Assembly (NCBI RefSeq): GCF_029223585.1
Contig: NZ_CP119423.1
Span: forward strand, 372,001 to 436,000
Source: Photobacterium sp. DA100
Lineage (GTDB): Bacteria > Pseudomonadota > Gammaproteobacteria > Enterobacterales > Vibrionaceae
Length of the DNA: 64,000 nucleotides
Direction: 5' to 3'
Part shown: piece by piece, positions 1-11,179 of the stretch
How the letters are laid out: every line of letters begins with the position of its first letter
Numbering within the stretch: position 1 is the first letter of the stretch
The notes under the pieces: model-generated
What the model was told of the DNA's origin: nothing
Seen by the model: only the letters and a program-made list of their open reading frames with translations
Database searches by the model: none
Position numbers and translations under genes: made by a program

Positions 1-1
1 C

Positions 2-1066
2 CTGAGTATTGATCAGCGCCTGCAGGCCGTTGCCTACCGCGCGGTGAAGCAGGCGGTGGCGGATTACCAAGCGACGTCGGCATCGGTGGTGATGGTCGAT
101 GTCCGTACCGGTGAAATACTGGCGATGGTCAATGCGCCGTCCTATAACCCGAACAACCGCGACCAGCTGAAGAGTTTCCGGATGCGTAACCGGGCGATCA
201 CCGATGCGATGGAGCCGGGTTCGACGATCAAGCCGTTTGTGGTGTTAGCGGCCATGGAAAATGGTGTTGCCGACGAAGATACCGTTATCGATACCGGCAA
301 CGGCCTGATGCAGATTGGCGGTAGCCGGGTGCGGGATGTGTCCCGGGTCGGCAAGGCCAATCTTGCTAAGATCCTGCAAAAGTCCAGTAATATCGGGGTC
401 AGTAAGCTCTCGCTGGCGATGCCGGTCGATGCGGTGCTGGGGATGTACAGCAGCGTCGGACTGGGCGATGCCTCGGGGATCAACCTGATCGGTGAGGCGC
501 AGGGCTTTTTCCCGGATCGCCGCCGTTGGTCTGACTTTGAACGGGCGACCCTCTCGTTTGGCTATGGGATTTCCGTTACCCCTATCCAGCTGGTGCGGGC
601 CTATGCCACGCTGGGAGCGATGGGGGTCAACCGTCCGCTTTCTATTCTCAAGACCGAATCGGTGGTGCCCGGTCGCCAGGTTGTCTCGGCTGAGAACACC
701 CGCAAGCTGCTCGATATGCTTGAGTTGGTGACCCACCAGGGCGGCAGTGCCCGCCGTGCGGCGGTGCCGGGCTACCGTGTCGGGGCGAAAACCGGTACCG
801 CGAAGAAAGCGGCAGCCGGCGGCTACAGCGATGAATACGTGGCGATGACGGCTGGACTGGCTCCGATCAGCAACCCGCGACTGGCGATGGTGGTGGTGGT
901 CAACGAACCGCAGGGGGATGCCTATTACGGTGGCGCCATTGCCGCGCCGATTTTCTCCGAAGTGATGGAGAGTGCCTTACAGATTTTGAATATCCCGCCG
1001 GATGCGGGAACGCTTGAAGAATTAAATGTAGTGAACCACAGAGGCAATACCCATGCCGGAACCTAA
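2..1066 (+). CDS. ftsI: Peptidoglycan D,D-transpeptidase FtsI (PBP3), 3' part
   Basis: This is the C-terminal part of the septal transpeptidase that cross-links peptidoglycan during division. The frame is already open at the left edge, so the N-terminal membrane anchor and the non-catalytic domain lie outside the window. All penicillin-binding motifs are visible: the active-site serine in EPGSTIKP, the SSN triad and KTGTAKK. The reading frame ends 14 bp inside murE, a tight overlap typical of the division and cell-wall cluster. The sequence aligns throughout with E. coli FtsI (LSIDxRLQ at the edge, PSYNPNN, RWSDxERAT). Confidence 0.97.
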   Translation: MSIDQRLQAVAYRAVKQAVADYQATSASVVMVDVRTGEILAMVNAPSYNPNNRDQLKSFRMRNRAITDAMEPGSTIKPFVVLAAMENGVADEDTVIDTGNGLMQIGGSRVRDVSRVGKANLAKILQKSSNIGVSKLSLAMPVDAVLGMYSSVGLGDASGINLIGEAQGFFPDRRRWSDFERATLSFGYGISVTPIQLVRAYATLGAMGVNRPLSILKTESVVPGRQVVSAENTRKLLDMLELVTHQGGSARRAAVPGYRVGAKTGTAKKAAAGGYSDEYVAMTAGLAPISNPRLAMVVVVNEPQGDAYYGGAIAAPIFSEVMESALQILNIPPDAGTLEELNVVNHRGNTHAGT

Positions 1067-2564
1067 ATTATTACACACCATCGGTGAGCTGTTGTCGCCG
1101 TGGCTGGAGGACCTTTGCCTGCCTGAGTCTCTGGCGACAGTGACTATTTCAGGGATGACCCTCGATAGCCGGCAGATCAAGACCGGCGAGATGTTTGTTG
1201 CCGTGAAGGGCCACAGCGTCGACGGCCGGCAGTTTATCGCCAAGGCTCAGCAAGCCGGTGCCGCGTTGGTGTTGGCACAGGCCGACACCGATCAGCCTTA
1301 CCTTGAGCAAAGCGATAGCGGTGCCGTGATTTACCTCCCCCGCCTGGGCGACTTGCTGTCGGCAATCGCCAAGCGTTTTTATGGGGCGCCGGACGAACAC
1401 GTCGATGTGGTTGCCGTGACGGGAACCAACGGCAAGACAACTATCAGCCAGCTCTTGGCGCAATGGGTTATGCTGCTGGGTAAACCGGCAGGGGTGATGG
1501 GCACGACGGGCAACGGTTTGCTGGGGCAGATCCAGCCGGCCACGAACACTACCGGTAGCGCCCTTGAAATTCCTTGTGTCTTGCAGCAGATGGCGGGCCA
1601 GGGAGCCCGTTTTGCTGCGATGGAAGTATCTTCCCACGGCTTGGTCCAGGGGCGGGTCAAGGCCCTGGAGTTCAAGGCCAGTATCTTCACGAACCTCAGC
1701 CGTGACCACCTCGATTACCATGGTGATATGGCCAGCTATGCCGAGGCCAAGAAAACCCTGTTTACCGAGCACCAGTGCGGTGTTGCGGTGATCAATGCCG
1801 ATGACCCGGTCGGCCGTGAATGGCTGGTCGAGCTGCCGCAAGCTGTTGCGGTCGCTATGGAGCCGGCTCAACTGGCAGGCCACAAAGGCCAGCTGCTGTG
1901 GTTGGAGTCGGTTGACTACAGCGCGCAGGGTGTCACCGTTGCCTTTGGGTCCAGTTGGGGAGCCGGGCAGTTCACCGCGCCGCTAGTCGGGGCATTCAAT
2001 GTCACCAACCTGCTGCTGTCGCTGGCAACCCTGCTGGCGACAGGCTATCCGATGGCAGCCCTGCTGGCTGCGGCGCCGCAGCTGCAGGCGGTTACCGGGC
2101 GGATGGAAGTTTTTCAAAAGCCTGACAAACCTATGATGGTCGTTGACTATGCTCACACTCCCGACGCCCTGGAAAAGGCCCTGCAAGCCCTGCGAGTGCA
2201 CTGCCACGGCAAGCTCTGGTGTATTTTTGGCTGCGGCGGCGATCGCGACCGCGGCAAGCGCCCACTGATGGCGCAGGCGGCGGAGAGCCTGGCGGATCGG
2301 GTGATCCTGACCGATGACAACCCGCGCAGCGAGGCGCCGGGCGCTATCATGGCTGATATGCTGGCCGGTCTCGCCCAGCCGCAATTAGCCGAGACCATCC
2401 ATGACCGCCGCGCAGCGTGTCAGTGGGCACTTACCCATGCCGCTGCCGAGGACATCGTGTTGGTAGCGGGCAAGGGCCACGAGGACTACCAGATCTTGGC
2501 TGATCGTACTATTCATTATTCTGACCGCGAGACGGTCGCCGAGTTGCTGGAGGTAAAGGCATGA
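1053..2564 (+). CDS. murE: UDP-MurNAc-tripeptide synthetase MurE
   Basis: Cytoplasmic Mur ligase that adds meso-diaminopimelate to UDP-MurNAc-L-Ala-D-Glu using ATP. The ATP-binding GTNGKT motif lies near residues 123-128, and a DNPR motif near residue 421 is the signature of ligases that choose meso-DAP rather than lysine. Length (503 aa) is usual. The start overlaps the end of ftsI and the stop overlaps the start of murF by 4 bp, so translation is probably coupled along the operon. Confidence 0.97.
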   Translation: MPEPKLLHTIGELLSPWLEDLCLPESLATVTISGMTLDSRQIKTGEMFVAVKGHSVDGRQFIAKAQQAGAALVLAQADTDQPYLEQSDSGAVIYLPRLGDLLSAIAKRFYGAPDEHVDVVAVTGTNGKTTISQLLAQWVMLLGKPAGVMGTTGNGLLGQIQPATNTTGSALEIPCVLQQMAGQGARFAAMEVSSHGLVQGRVKALEFKASIFTNLSRDHLDYHGDMASYAEAKKTLFTEHQCGVAVINADDPVGREWLVELPQAVAVAMEPAQLAGHKGQLLWLESVDYSAQGVTVAFGSSWGAGQFTAPLVGAFNVTNLLLSLATLLATGYPMAALLAAAPQLQAVTGRMEVFQKPDKPMMVVDYAHTPDALEKALQALRVHCHGKLWCIFGCGGDRDRGKRPLMAQAAESLADRVILTDDNPRSEAPGAIMADMLAGLAQPQLAETIHDRRAACQWALTHAAAEDIVLVAGKGHEDYQILADRTIHYSDRETVAELLEVKA

Positions 2565-3949
2565 TCCCGGTTCAACTATCCCAATTGGCCGAGGTGCTGG
2601 GCGGCCAGCTGGTGGGTGCTGATACCACTATATCGGCAGTCTCGACCGATACCCGTAAAATCGGCACCGAGACCCTTTTCATTGCCTTGATCGGCGAGCG
2701 CTTTGATGCCCATGACTTTTGCCAGAGCGCCAAAGAGCAAGGGGCTACCGCCTTGCTGGTAAGCAAGCACTTACCGGTTGAGCTGCCACAGTTGGTGGTC
2801 GGCGATACCCACAAGGCACTCGGCCAGCTTGGCGCATGGTTAAAGGCAGAGATGGAGCAGCGCCATGGCTTGAAGACGGTGGCCCTGACCGGTAGCTGCG
2901 GCAAAACCACAGTCAAAGAGATGACGGCTGCTATCTTGGCGCAGAAAGGCAAGGTACTGGCAACGGGTGGAAACTTCAATAATGACATTGGAGTCCCGCT
3001 GACCCTGCTTCGTTTGGAGCCAGAGCATGAGTTTGCGGTGATTGAGCTGGGTGCCAATCACCAGAAAGAGATTTCCTACACCACTAATCTGGTCAAGCCG
3101 CAGGTGGCACTGATCAACAATCTCGCCGCCGCCCATCTCGAAGGGTTTGGCTCGCTGGACGGGGTGGCGAAAGCCAAGGGCGAGATCTTCGAAGGCTTGG
3201 AAGCGCGTGGTAAAGACGCCGTCGCCGTTATCAACCTTGACTCCAATGCCCTGGATATGTGGCAGCCGATGTTGGATAAGCATCAGCTGCAGACGTTTTC
3301 GGCCAGCCAGCCAGAAGCAGATTTTCACGCGCTTGACATAAGTATTAACAGTATGGGCCGTGCTTGCTTTACAATGCGCACCCCCGCAGCAACATTTCCG
3401 GTCAGCCTGACGTTGGCTGGTGGTCATAATGTCGCCAATGCTCTTGCCGCTGCAGCGCTGGCAATGGCGATGGGGGCAACGCCGGAGCAGGTACAGGCGG
3501 GGCTGGGCGGTGTGGCCAATGTGAAGGGCCGTGCCGATGTGACTGAGCCGCGCCAGAATCTGCGCCTGATCGACGATACCTACAACGCCAGTGTTGCTTC
3601 CGTGAAGGCGGCGATCGATTTGTTGGCTGGATTCGACGGTCAGCGCTGGTTTGTATTGGGGGACATGGCCGAGTTGGGCGATGACAGTGCAGCACTGCAC
3701 CAGGAAGTGGCAGAGTATGCCCTCGAACGTCGCCTGGATAAGGTACTGACGTTTGGCAATGCCAGCCAAATCGTCAGCTCGCTCAACAATGGTCAACATT
3801 TTAACGATAAAACAGCATTGATTGAGACGCTGCAGCAGCAGCTTGATCCTTTGCTCAATGAAGACAACATCCAAGTGACAGTGCTAGCAAAAGGAGCCCG
3901 TAGCTCCCGCATGGAAGATGTGATTGTTGCACTGCAGGAACATAAATAA
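2561..3949 (+). CDS. murF: UDP-MurNAc-tripeptide--D-Ala-D-Ala ligase MurF
   Basis: Adds the D-Ala-D-Ala dipeptide to the UDP-MurNAc tripeptide, completing the stem peptide. The Mur-ligase P-loop (GSCGKTT) is at about residues 111-117, followed by the conserved central domain with NxxNNxxGVP and, further on, DDTYNAS. The 462-aa length fits the family. It starts by an ATGA overlap with murE and ends in a TAATG overlap with mraY, so it sits inside one continuous transcript. The D-Ala-D-Ala ligase gene that often accompanies this cluster is not present in the window. Confidence 0.97.
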   Translation: MIPVQLSQLAEVLGGQLVGADTTISAVSTDTRKIGTETLFIALIGERFDAHDFCQSAKEQGATALLVSKHLPVELPQLVVGDTHKALGQLGAWLKAEMEQRHGLKTVALTGSCGKTTVKEMTAAILAQKGKVLATGGNFNNDIGVPLTLLRLEPEHEFAVIELGANHQKEISYTTNLVKPQVALINNLAAAHLEGFGSLDGVAKAKGEIFEGLEARGKDAVAVINLDSNALDMWQPMLDKHQLQTFSASQPEADFHALDISINSMGRACFTMRTPAATFPVSLTLAGGHNVANALAAAALAMAMGATPEQVQAGLGGVANVKGRADVTEPRQNLRLIDDTYNASVASVKAAIDLLAGFDGQRWFVLGDMAELGDDSAALHQEVAEYALERRLDKVLTFGNASQIVSSLNNGQHFNDKTALIETLQQQLDPLLNEDNIQVTVLAKGARSSRMEDVIVALQEHK

Positions 3950-5031
3950 TGATTTACTGGTTAGCTGATTTACTGGAATCGACATTTCCATTTTTTCGAC
4001 TGTTTGAATACCTGACTTTCCGCGCCATCATCAGCATCTTGACCGCGCTGATGATTTCATTGTGGATGGGACCTCGCCTGATCGCCCGACTGCAGATGCT
4101 GCAGATCGGCCAGGTAGTCCGCCACGATGGCCCTGAATCTCACTTCAGCAAACGCGGTACCCCGACAATGGGCGGGATCATGATCTTGGCCTCCATTGCC
4201 ATTACGGTGCTGCTTTGGGCCGATCTGACCAATCCGTATGTCTGGGCGGTACTGACCGTAATGCTAGGTTACGGCGCAGTCGGCTTTGTCGATGACTACC
4301 GCAAGGTGGTGCGCAAGAATACCGATGGCCTGATCGCCCGCTGGAAGTATTTCTGGCAGTCGGTGATTGCCTTGGGGGTAGCCTTTGCCCTGTATGTGCA
4401 TGGCCAGGATACCGTGGCGACCCAGCTGGTGGTGCCATTCTTCAAGGATGTCATGCCGCAGCTTGGCTTGTTCTACATCGTATTTACCTACTTTGTCATT
4501 GTCGGTACCAGTAATGCCGTCAACCTGACCGACGGCCTTGACGGCTTGGCAATCATGCCGACCGTGATGGTAGCCGGCGGTATGGCATTCATCGCCTGGG
4601 CGACCGGTAACGTCAACTTTGCCAACTACCTGCATATCCCTTACCTCAAAGATGCCAGTGAGCTGGTTGTCGTCTGTACCGCGATCGTCGGTGCCGGTTT
4701 GGGCTTCCTGTGGTTCAACACCTATCCGGCACAGGTCTTTATGGGCGATGTCGGCTCATTGGCCTTGGGCGGCGCGCTGGGTACCATTGCGGTACTGGTT
4801 CGCCAGGAGCTGCTGCTGGTTGTGATGGGCGGTGTCTTCGTGATGGAGACCGTGTCGGTGATCCTGCAGGTTGGCTCGTACAAATTGCGTGGCCAGCGGA
4901 TCTTCCGCATGGCACCGATCCACCATCACTATGAATTGAAAGGCTGGCCGGAGCCACGAGTGATTGTGCGTTTCTGGATCATTACTTTGATGCTGGTACT
5001 GATCGCACTGGCAACCCTGAAGGTACGATAA
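3949..5031 (+). CDS. mraY: Phospho-MurNAc-pentapeptide translocase MraY
   Basis: Integral inner-membrane enzyme that moves phospho-MurNAc-pentapeptide from UMP to undecaprenyl phosphate, making lipid I. The 360-residue sequence has about ten hydrophobic segments and the family motifs: the DDxxK loop (VDDYRKV), the [10 protein letters not shown] active-site aspartates and the histidine-rich HHHYELKGW near the C-terminus. It overlaps murF by one base and is followed two bases later by murD. Confidence 0.97.
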   Translation: MIYWLADLLESTFPFFRLFEYLTFRAIISILTALMISLWMGPRLIARLQMLQIGQVVRHDGPESHFSKRGTPTMGGIMILASIAITVLLWADLTNPYVWAVLTVMLGYGAVGFVDDYRKVVRKNTDGLIARWKYFWQSVIALGVAFALYVHGQDTVATQLVVPFFKDVMPQLGLFYIVFTYFVIVGTSNAVNLTDGLDGLAIMPTVMVAGGMAFIAWATGNVNFANYLHIPYLKDASELVVVCTAIVGAGLGFLWFNTYPAQVFMGDVGSLALGGALGTIAVLVRQELLLVVMGGVFVMETVSVILQVGSYKLRGQRIFRMAPIHHHYELKGWPEPRVIVRFWIITLMLVLIALATLKVR

Positions 5032-5032
5032 G

Positions 5033-6397
5033 ATGAAAGGCTTGGAAGGCGTAAAACAGGTTGTGGTGATCGGGCTGGGCATGACAGGCCTGTCGGTGGT
5101 GAACCATTTGCTGAGGGCGGCTCAGCCATTGGACATCAAGGTCATTGATACCCGCGAGCACCCTCCAGGCCGCGAACAACTCCCGCCGTCGGTTGAGCTT
5201 TGCAGCGGCCAGTGGCAGATGGACTGGCTGATGGCGGCAGACATGATTGTCTCGAGCCCGGGGATCGCCCTGGCTACCCCGCAGTTGCAGCAGGCCGCAG
5301 CGGCCGGGATTGAGATCGTCGGTGATATCGAGCTGTTTGCCCGGGCGGTAGGCAAGCCGGTGGTGGCGATCACCGGTTCCAACGGCAAGAGTACAGTGAC
5401 CAGCCTGGTCGGCGAGATGGCCAAAGAGGCCGGTATCACCGTCGGTGTCGGTGGTAACATCGGTTTTGCTGCGCTGGATATGCTGGCAGAGGATCACGAT
5501 CTGTATGTCCTCGAGTTGTCCAGCTTTCAGCTCGAAACCACCTCAAGCCTGGCGCTGAAAGCGGCGGCGTACCTCAATCTATCCGAAGATCATATGGACC
5601 GCTATCCTGGCGGCCTGGCCCAGTACAGCGCGGCCAAGATGCGGATCTTCAACCATGCCGAGCTGGCGGTGTTCAACCGCGAAGATCTGGCGACCAAGCC
5701 GGATACTGATCGTCGTAAGCTTGAGCTGGTCAGCTTTGGCCTCAATGCCGGTAACAGTGATAGCACTGAGCGCTATGGCTTGGTTGAGCACCAAGGCGAG
5801 GAGTGGCTGGCCGTAGCCGGAGAGCCTGTCATGCCTAGCAAGGATATTGCCCTGGTCGGCCGCCACAATGTGGCCAATAGCTTGGCGGCGCTGGCCCTGG
5901 CCGATGCAGCTGGCATTGACCGCGAGGCCTCGTGCCGGGCGCTGCGTCGCTACAACGGCTTGGCCCACCGCTGCCAGCTGGTTGCCGAGCAGCATGGCGT
6001 AAAGTGGGTCAATGACTCCAAAGCGACCAACCTGGCGAGCACCCTGGCCGCGCTTAACGGTCTGCAGCTTGACGGCAAGCTGCACTTGCTGGTCGGTGGT
6101 GACGGCAAGGGGGCGGATTTTTCCGAGTTGGCCCCGGTGTTGGCCACATTGGATACCCAGCTATATTGTTTTGGCCGTGATGGCCATCAGTTTGCCCCAT
6201 TGGTGCCGCAGCCGGTAATGGTTGAGACGATGGAGCAAGCCATGTCGCAAGCCGCGCATACCGCCCGTGCTGGTGACATGATTTTGCTATCTCCGGCCTG
6301 TGCGAGCTTCGATCAATTTGCTAACTTTATGGTACGTGGTGATACCTTTGTCGAATTGGCGCAATCACTGCAGCATCAAGTAGGCAAGGATAGCTGA
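5033..6397 (+). CDS. murD: UDP-MurNAc-L-alanine--D-glutamate ligase MurD
   Basis: Cytoplasmic Mur ligase that adds D-glutamate to UDP-MurNAc-L-Ala. A Rossmann-like N-terminus ([11 protein letters not shown]) is followed by the P-loop GSNGKS at about residue 115 and by the HRCQ and NDSKATN signatures in the C-terminal half. At 454 aa it is slightly longer than the E. coli protein (438). It overlaps ftsW by one base (TGATG). Confidence 0.97.
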   Translation: MKGLEGVKQVVVIGLGMTGLSVVNHLLRAAQPLDIKVIDTREHPPGREQLPPSVELCSGQWQMDWLMAADMIVSSPGIALATPQLQQAAAAGIEIVGDIELFARAVGKPVVAITGSNGKSTVTSLVGEMAKEAGITVGVGGNIGFAALDMLAEDHDLYVLELSSFQLETTSSLALKAAAYLNLSEDHMDRYPGGLAQYSAAKMRIFNHAELAVFNREDLATKPDTDRRKLELVSFGLNAGNSDSTERYGLVEHQGEEWLAVAGEPVMPSKDIALVGRHNVANSLAALALADAAGIDREASCRALRRYNGLAHRCQLVAEQHGVKWVNDSKATNLASTLAALNGLQLDGKLHLLVGGDGKGADFSELAPVLATLDTQLYCFGRDGHQFAPLVPQPVMVETMEQAMSQAAHTARAGDMILLSPACASFDQFANFMVRGDTFVELAQSLQHQVGKDS

Positions 6398-7599
6398 TGG
6401 CAGGAGCGGTAAAGGAAGGGATGGGGCAGTTTTTTGACTGGATGACCAAACCGGCGGCACACAGCCCGTATGACAGGCAACTGGTTTGGATCGCATTGGC
6501 CTTGATGGTCACAGGGCTGGTTATGGTGACCTCTGCCTCGGTGCCGATCGCGACCCGCCTGACAGATATGCCGTTCTACTTTGCCCTGCGCCATGGCTTC
6601 TTTCTGGTGTGCTCTTTGGTGCTGGCAAGTTTCGTTCTGATGATCCCGCTCGAAAAGTGGCGTCAGTACAGCGTGCCAATGCTGATCCTTTCGATTGTTT
6701 TGCTGATCGCGGTCCTTGGCGTTGGCCGTTCAGTCAACGGGGCATCGCGCTGGATCCCGCTGGGGATTTTCAACCTGCAGCCTGCTGAAGTGGCCAAGCT
6801 TTCCCTGTTCTTGTTTCTTTCGGGTTACCTGGTCCGCCAATATCAGCAGGTGAGGGAAACCTTCGTCGGTTTTGCCAAGCCGCTGCTAGTACTTATTGTA
6901 CTCGGCGGCTTGTTGCTTGAGCAGCCCGACCTCGGCTCCTTCGTGGTGATGTTCGTTACCACGGTCGGTATGCTGTTTATTGCTGGTGCCAAACTGTGGC
7001 AGTTCATTGTCATGATAGCCACGGCGGGCGTCGGTATTGCCTCTCTGATTTACTTCGAACCTTACCGTTGGCGACGGGTGACGTCGTTTCTCGACCCGTG
7101 GGATGATCCGTTTGGCAGCGGCTACCAGTTGACCCAGTCACTGATGGCCTTCGGCCGGGGTGATTGGCTGGGACAGGGGCTGGGCAACTCAATCCAGAAA
7201 CTCGAGTATCTGCCCGAGGCACATACCGATTTCGTGTTTGCGGTATTGGCTGAGGAAGTCGGGCTGATTGGGGTGACGGTGGTGCTGCTGCTGATCTTCG
7301 CCCTGGTGTTCAAGGCGCTGATGATTGGCCGCCGCTGCCTGCAGACCGAGCAGTTATATGGTGGTTTTCTGGCATTTGGCTTTGCATTCTGGTTTGCTTT
7401 CCAGACCTTGGTCAATGTAGGGGCTGCCGCGGGCATGGTTCCGACCAAAGGCCTGACTCTGCCACTGATCAGTTACGGTGGCTCCAGTTTATTTATTATG
7501 GCTACTGCGGTCGCCATTTTGATCCGGATAGACTACGAGCAGCGAATCGCTGTCAAAGCGATGCCGGATCCGGAAGTAGAAGAAAATGACAATGAATAA
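6397..7599 (+). CDS. ftsW: Lipid II polymerase / division protein FtsW (SEDS family)
   Basis: Polytopic SEDS-family glycosyltransferase that polymerises lipid II at the septum together with the FtsI transpeptidase encoded at the left edge. The 400-aa protein shows the family's many membrane segments, the NGASRWI motif, the conserved glutamate-rich loop ([16 protein letters not shown]) and the C-terminal [13 protein letters not shown] motif. The cytoplasmic N-terminal tail carries DWMTKPA before the first membrane helix. It overlaps murG by 14 bp. Confidence 0.97.
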   Translation: MAGAVKEGMGQFFDWMTKPAAHSPYDRQLVWIALALMVTGLVMVTSASVPIATRLTDMPFYFALRHGFFLVCSLVLASFVLMIPLEKWRQYSVPMLILSIVLLIAVLGVGRSVNGASRWIPLGIFNLQPAEVAKLSLFLFLSGYLVRQYQQVRETFVGFAKPLLVLIVLGGLLLEQPDLGSFVVMFVTTVGMLFIAGAKLWQFIVMIATAGVGIASLIYFEPYRWRRVTSFLDPWDDPFGSGYQLTQSLMAFGRGDWLGQGLGNSIQKLEYLPEAHTDFVFAVLAEEVGLIGVTVVLLLIFALVFKALMIGRRCLQTEQLYGGFLAFGFAFWFAFQTLVNVGAAAGMVPTKGLTLPLISYGGSSLFIMATAVAILIRIDYEQRIAVKAMPDPEVEENDNE

Positions 7600-8665
7600 G
7601 AATAAACGCCTGCTGGTCATGGCGGGCGGAACCGGAGGGCATGTCTTTCCGGGCTTGGCTGTTGCCAAGCGCTTGCAGCAAGAAGGCTGGGATATTCGCT
7701 GGTTGGGCACGGCTGATCGAATGGAAGCCGAATTGGTACCAAAGCACGGTATCGAGATCGACTTTATCAAGGTTAAGGGGTTGCGCGGCCAGGGGATTAC
7801 CCGCTTGTTGGCTGCACCATTCAAGATTGTCGGTGCGATCCTGCAGGCGAGAAAATATATCAAAGCGTGGCAGCCCGATGCCGTGCTGGGCATGGGCGGC
7901 TATGTCAGCGGTCCGGGCGGCGTCGCAGCCTGGTTGTCGGGCGTACCGGTGATCCTGCACGAACAAAATGCGGTAGCCGGCCTGACCAACCAGTGGCTTT
8001 CACGTATTGCTTCCAGCGTACTGCAGGCCTTTCCGGGCGCTTTCCCGAACCGCGAGGTTGTCGGCAACCCTGTGCGTCAGGATGTGGTTTCGCTGGCAGC
8101 GCCAGAGCAGCGCTTCGGCGAGCGTGAAGGCCCGATCAGGGTATTGGTGATGGGCGGTAGCCAGGGTGCTCGCATCCTCAATCAAACACTGCCTCAAGTA
8201 GCGGGCTTACTGGGCGATAAAATCACGGTGTGGCACCAGGCCGGCAAAGGGGCCCAGGCACAGACCGAGCAAGATTACGCCCAATACGCCAACGCGCCGG
8301 GCGACAATTACCAAGTAACCGAATTCATTGACGATGTGGCCGCCGCCTATGCGTGGGCCGACATCGTCGTTTGCCGCTCGGGGGCCCTGACGGTCTCCGA
8401 ACTGTCGGCGGCAGGCCTCGGCGCGGTGTTTGTGCCATTCATGCACAAGGATCGCCAGCAGGCCCTCAATGCCGATCATTTGGTGCAGTGTGGCGCCGCA
8501 AAAATGATTGAGCAGCCAGAGCTGACTGCCGAAGGGTTGGCCGATACCTTACAACAATTAGATCGTGCACAGCTGGCCCTGATGGCGCAGGCGGCACGAG
8601 ACGCAGCGATTGTGGATGCTGACCGCCGGGTGGCGGAGGTGATTAAATCGCTGGCAAAGCAATAA
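7586..8665 (+). CDS. murG: UDP-GlcNAc:lipid I transferase MurG
   Basis: Peripheral inner-membrane GT-B glycosyltransferase that adds GlcNAc to lipid I to make lipid II. The N-terminal glycine-rich loop ([16 protein letters not shown]), HEQNAVAG and the C-terminal [19 protein letters not shown] block match the family. The chosen ATG lies 14 bp inside ftsW; a second in-frame ATG 6 bp downstream (7592) could be the real start. Length 359 aa is usual. Confidence 0.96.
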   Translation: MTMNKNKRLLVMAGGTGGHVFPGLAVAKRLQQEGWDIRWLGTADRMEAELVPKHGIEIDFIKVKGLRGQGITRLLAAPFKIVGAILQARKYIKAWQPDAVLGMGGYVSGPGGVAAWLSGVPVILHEQNAVAGLTNQWLSRIASSVLQAFPGAFPNREVVGNPVRQDVVSLAAPEQRFGEREGPIRVLVMGGSQGARILNQTLPQVAGLLGDKITVWHQAGKGAQAQTEQDYAQYANAPGDNYQVTEFIDDVAAAYAWADIVVCRSGALTVSELSAAGLGAVFVPFMHKDRQQALNADHLVQCGAAKMIEQPELTAEGLADTLQQLDRAQLALMAQAARDAAIVDADRRVAEVIKSLAKQ

Positions 8666-8679
8666 GACGAGACAAAGTG

Positions 8680-10140
8680 ATGAGTAAACTGGATAACCAG
8701 CAATTAGCAAAAATTAGAACCATGGTGCCAGAGATGCGCCGCGTAGAGCGTATCCACTTTGTAGGGATCGGTGGTGCTGGCATGAGCGGTATCGCCGAAG
8801 TCTTGGTGAACGAAGGCTACCATGTCAGCGGCTCGGATTTGGCGCCGAATGCCGTGACCAACCGCCTAACAAGCAAAGGGGCTGAGATTTTCTTTGGCCA
8901 TGCGGCCAGCAACATCGATGGTGCCAGCGTTGTCGTGGCCTCGACGGCTATCGACCCAACCAACCCTGAGTTGGCAGCAGCCCGTGAGCTGCGTATTCCG
9001 GTCGTGCGCCGGGCGGAAATGCTGGCCGAGCTGATGCGCTACCGTCACGGTATTGCGATCGCCGGTACCCACGGAAAAACTACCACCACTGCGCTGGTTA
9101 CCCAGATTTATTCCGAGGCAGGTTTAGATCCAACGTTCGTCAATGGTGGCTTGGTCAAGAGTGCCGGAACCAATGCCCGCTTGGGTTCGAGCCGCTACCT
9201 GATTGCCGAAGCAGACGAAAGTGATGCCTCGTTCCTGCACCTGCAGCCAATGGTATGCGTGGTGACCAATATCGAAGCCGATCACATGGATACCTATGGT
9301 GGTGACTTTGAAGTTCTGAAGCAGACCTTTGTCGATTTCCTCCACAACCTGCCGTTTTACGGCCTGGCCGTGATGTGTATTGATGATCCTGTGGTGCGTG
9401 AGCTGCTGCCGAGAATCGGTCGTCAGGTGATCACCTACGGTTTTTCCGAAGATGCAGATGTGCGTTTGGTTGATTATGATCAGCGCGGTCAGCAGGGACA
9501 TTTCTCGATACTACGCAAAGGCAAGCCAGCCTTGCAGATCAAACTGAATATTCCGGGCAAGCACAATGCGCTCAATGCCACCGCTGCTGTTGCGGTAGCA
9601 ACGGAAGAAGGGGTGGCCGATGAAGCTATCATCCGCGCGCTGGCCGAGTTCGAGGGTACTGGACGACGTTTTGATCACCTGGGTGAGTTTGAAACGGGTA
9701 ATGGTAAGGTGATGCTGGTCGATGACTACGGCCATCATCCAAGTGAAGTCGACGTGACGATCCAGGCGGCACGGGCTGGCTGGGAAGATAAGCGCTTGGT
9801 GATGGTGTTCCAGCCGCACCGCTATAGCCGTACCCGCGATCTGTATGATGACTTTGCTAATGTGCTTGAGCAAGTTGATGTGCTGGTGATGCTGGATGTA
9901 TACGCTGCGGGCGAGCAGCCGATTGCCGGCGCGGATGGCCGAGCACTGTGCCGCACCATCCGTGGCCGAGGTAAGCTGGATCCGATTTTTGTGCCGAATA
10001 TCGATGCACTTCCGTCAGCATTGGCAAATATTCTACAAAATGATGATTTGGTTCTGACACAAGGCGCAGGGGATGTTGGCAAAATTGCTCGCCAGTTGGC
10101 TGATATGCAATTGAATATTGAGCAGATGAGCCAGCAATAA
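8680..10140 (+). CDS. murC: UDP-MurNAc--L-alanine ligase MurC
   Basis: First Mur ligase, attaching L-alanine to UDP-MurNAc. The N-terminal [16 protein letters not shown]ossmann motif and the P-loop GTHGKTTTT (about residue 129) are clear, as is the C-terminal FQPHRYSRT block. I place the start at the ATG at 8680 because a purine-rich site (GACGAG) lies about 8 bp upstream; an adjacent in-frame GTG at 8677 is the alternative. After murC the tight gene packing stops: 219 bp separate it from ftsQ, where E. coli has ddlB. Confidence 0.96.
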   Translation: MSKLDNQQLAKIRTMVPEMRRVERIHFVGIGGAGMSGIAEVLVNEGYHVSGSDLAPNAVTNRLTSKGAEIFFGHAASNIDGASVVVASTAIDPTNPELAAARELRIPVVRRAEMLAELMRYRHGIAIAGTHGKTTTTALVTQIYSEAGLDPTFVNGGLVKSAGTNARLGSSRYLIAEADESDASFLHLQPMVCVVTNIEADHMDTYGGDFEVLKQTFVDFLHNLPFYGLAVMCIDDPVVRELLPRIGRQVITYGFSEDADVRLVDYDQRGQQGHFSILRKGKPALQIKLNIPGKHNALNATAAVAVATEEGVADEAIIRALAEFEGTGRRFDHLGEFETGNGKVMLVDDYGHHPSEVDVTIQAARAGWEDKRLVMVFQPHRYSRTRDLYDDFANVLEQVDVLVMLDVYAAGEQPIAGADGRALCRTIRGRGKLDPIFVPNIDALPSALANILQNDDLVLTQGAGDVGKIARQLADMQLNIEQMSQQ

Positions 10141-10359
10141 ATTTTGGTGGTATAAAAAAATATATATTTGGCTTGTTTTTTGCTTTAATTTAAGCTTGTA
10201 GCCAAGGATATGCGAGGAATCGGCTATCAGTTGTTGGAGAGCCGGAACTTGCTCGGTATAATCTGTCAACTTTACGCGAGAAAGCGGAACGGATTGAGGG
10301 AATGATCTTGCCGCTTTTTCTGGGTAGGTATCGGCTATGACATTGGGATTAAACTATTT
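10141..10359 (+). promoter_or_regulatory. murC-ftsQ gap with likely ftsQAZ promoter
   Basis: The gap replaces the ddlB gene found here in E. coli. It holds a good sigma-70-like promoter: TTGGAG at 10234-10239, a 17-bp spacer and a perfect TATAAT at 10257-10262, about 100 bp before the ftsQ start. The first 60 bp are AT-rich. No open frame in the gap looks like a gene. In E. coli the ftsQAZ promoters lie within upstream coding sequence, so here they appear to have a space of their own. Assignment rests on sequence match only. Confidence 0.6.
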
Positions 10360-11127
10360 ATGGCTGATAGTGTCCTAAAAAGAATATCGTTTTCCCCTGC
10401 GGCTCCGTTACACAACCGTAGGGGATTGGTTTTTTTTCTGTTTGTGATCGGGTTGGTTGCCTGGCTGTTCAGCGCGGCCATCAACTGGATGACGGATGCC
10501 AACCGACTGCCGTTGTCACAGTTGGTGATTCAGGGTGAGCTACACTACCTCACGCCCGGCGACGTCCGAGCGGGGATCTTACACCTTGAGCAGCTTGGCA
10601 GTTTCATGACCCAGGATGTCGATGACATTCAGCATGCGCTCGAGGCGATGCCATGGGTTGCCAGGGCGGCAGTGCGCAAGCAGTGGCCGGATACCCTGAA
10701 AGTATTTCTGGTGGAACAAGATCCCGCCGCCACCTGGAATGGCCGTTACTTGGTCAACCATGATGGTGAGGTGTTCGAAGCCCCGCCCGAACAGGCCGGC
10801 CAATTGCTGGTGGGCCTCGCGGGGCCAGACGGCACCAGCTCGGAAGTGTTGAGCGCATTGCGCGAAATGCAACCGAGGTTACAGCATGCGGGCTTTGAAA
10901 TTGCTACGCTGGCATTAAACGAACGTCGGGCCTGGCGGGTTTGGTTAACCAACGGTGTCAGGCTTGAGTTGGGGCGCAAGGAGCGTATGGAGCGGATTGA
11001 CCGCTTTATTGCCTTGTCTCCGCAATTAGAACAGCAAGGAAGGGCCATTGAGTACATAGACTTACGCTATGATACTGGGGCTGCTGTAGGCTGGGTCGCA
11101 GGCCCAGAGCAAAGCAAGACCAAATAG
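10360..11127 (+). CDS. ftsQ: Cell division protein FtsQ
   Basis: Bitopic inner-membrane divisome protein that links early and late division proteins through FtsB and FtsL. It has a short cytoplasmic tail, one membrane helix at about residues 25-43 (LVFFLFVIGLVAWLF), then a periplasmic POTRA domain beginning LSQLVIQGELHYLTPGDVRA and a beta domain. Length 255 aa is near the family norm. A GGGA about 10 bp upstream is the only ribosome-binding-like site, so initiation looks weak. Confidence 0.93.
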   Translation: MADSVLKRISFSPAAPLHNRRGLVFFLFVIGLVAWLFSAAINWMTDANRLPLSQLVIQGELHYLTPGDVRAGILHLEQLGSFMTQDVDDIQHALEAMPWVARAAVRKQWPDTLKVFLVEQDPAATWNGRYLVNHDGEVFEAPPEQAGQLLVGLAGPDGTSSEVLSALREMQPRLQHAGFEIATLALNERRAWRVWLTNGVRLELGRKERMERIDRFIALSPQLEQQGRAIEYIDLRYDTGAAVGWVAGPEQSKTK

Positions 11128-11179
11128 ATCGGCTCGCCCGCAGCCTGTTTGGCTTAAGAGAACTATAAGAGTAGGCGCT

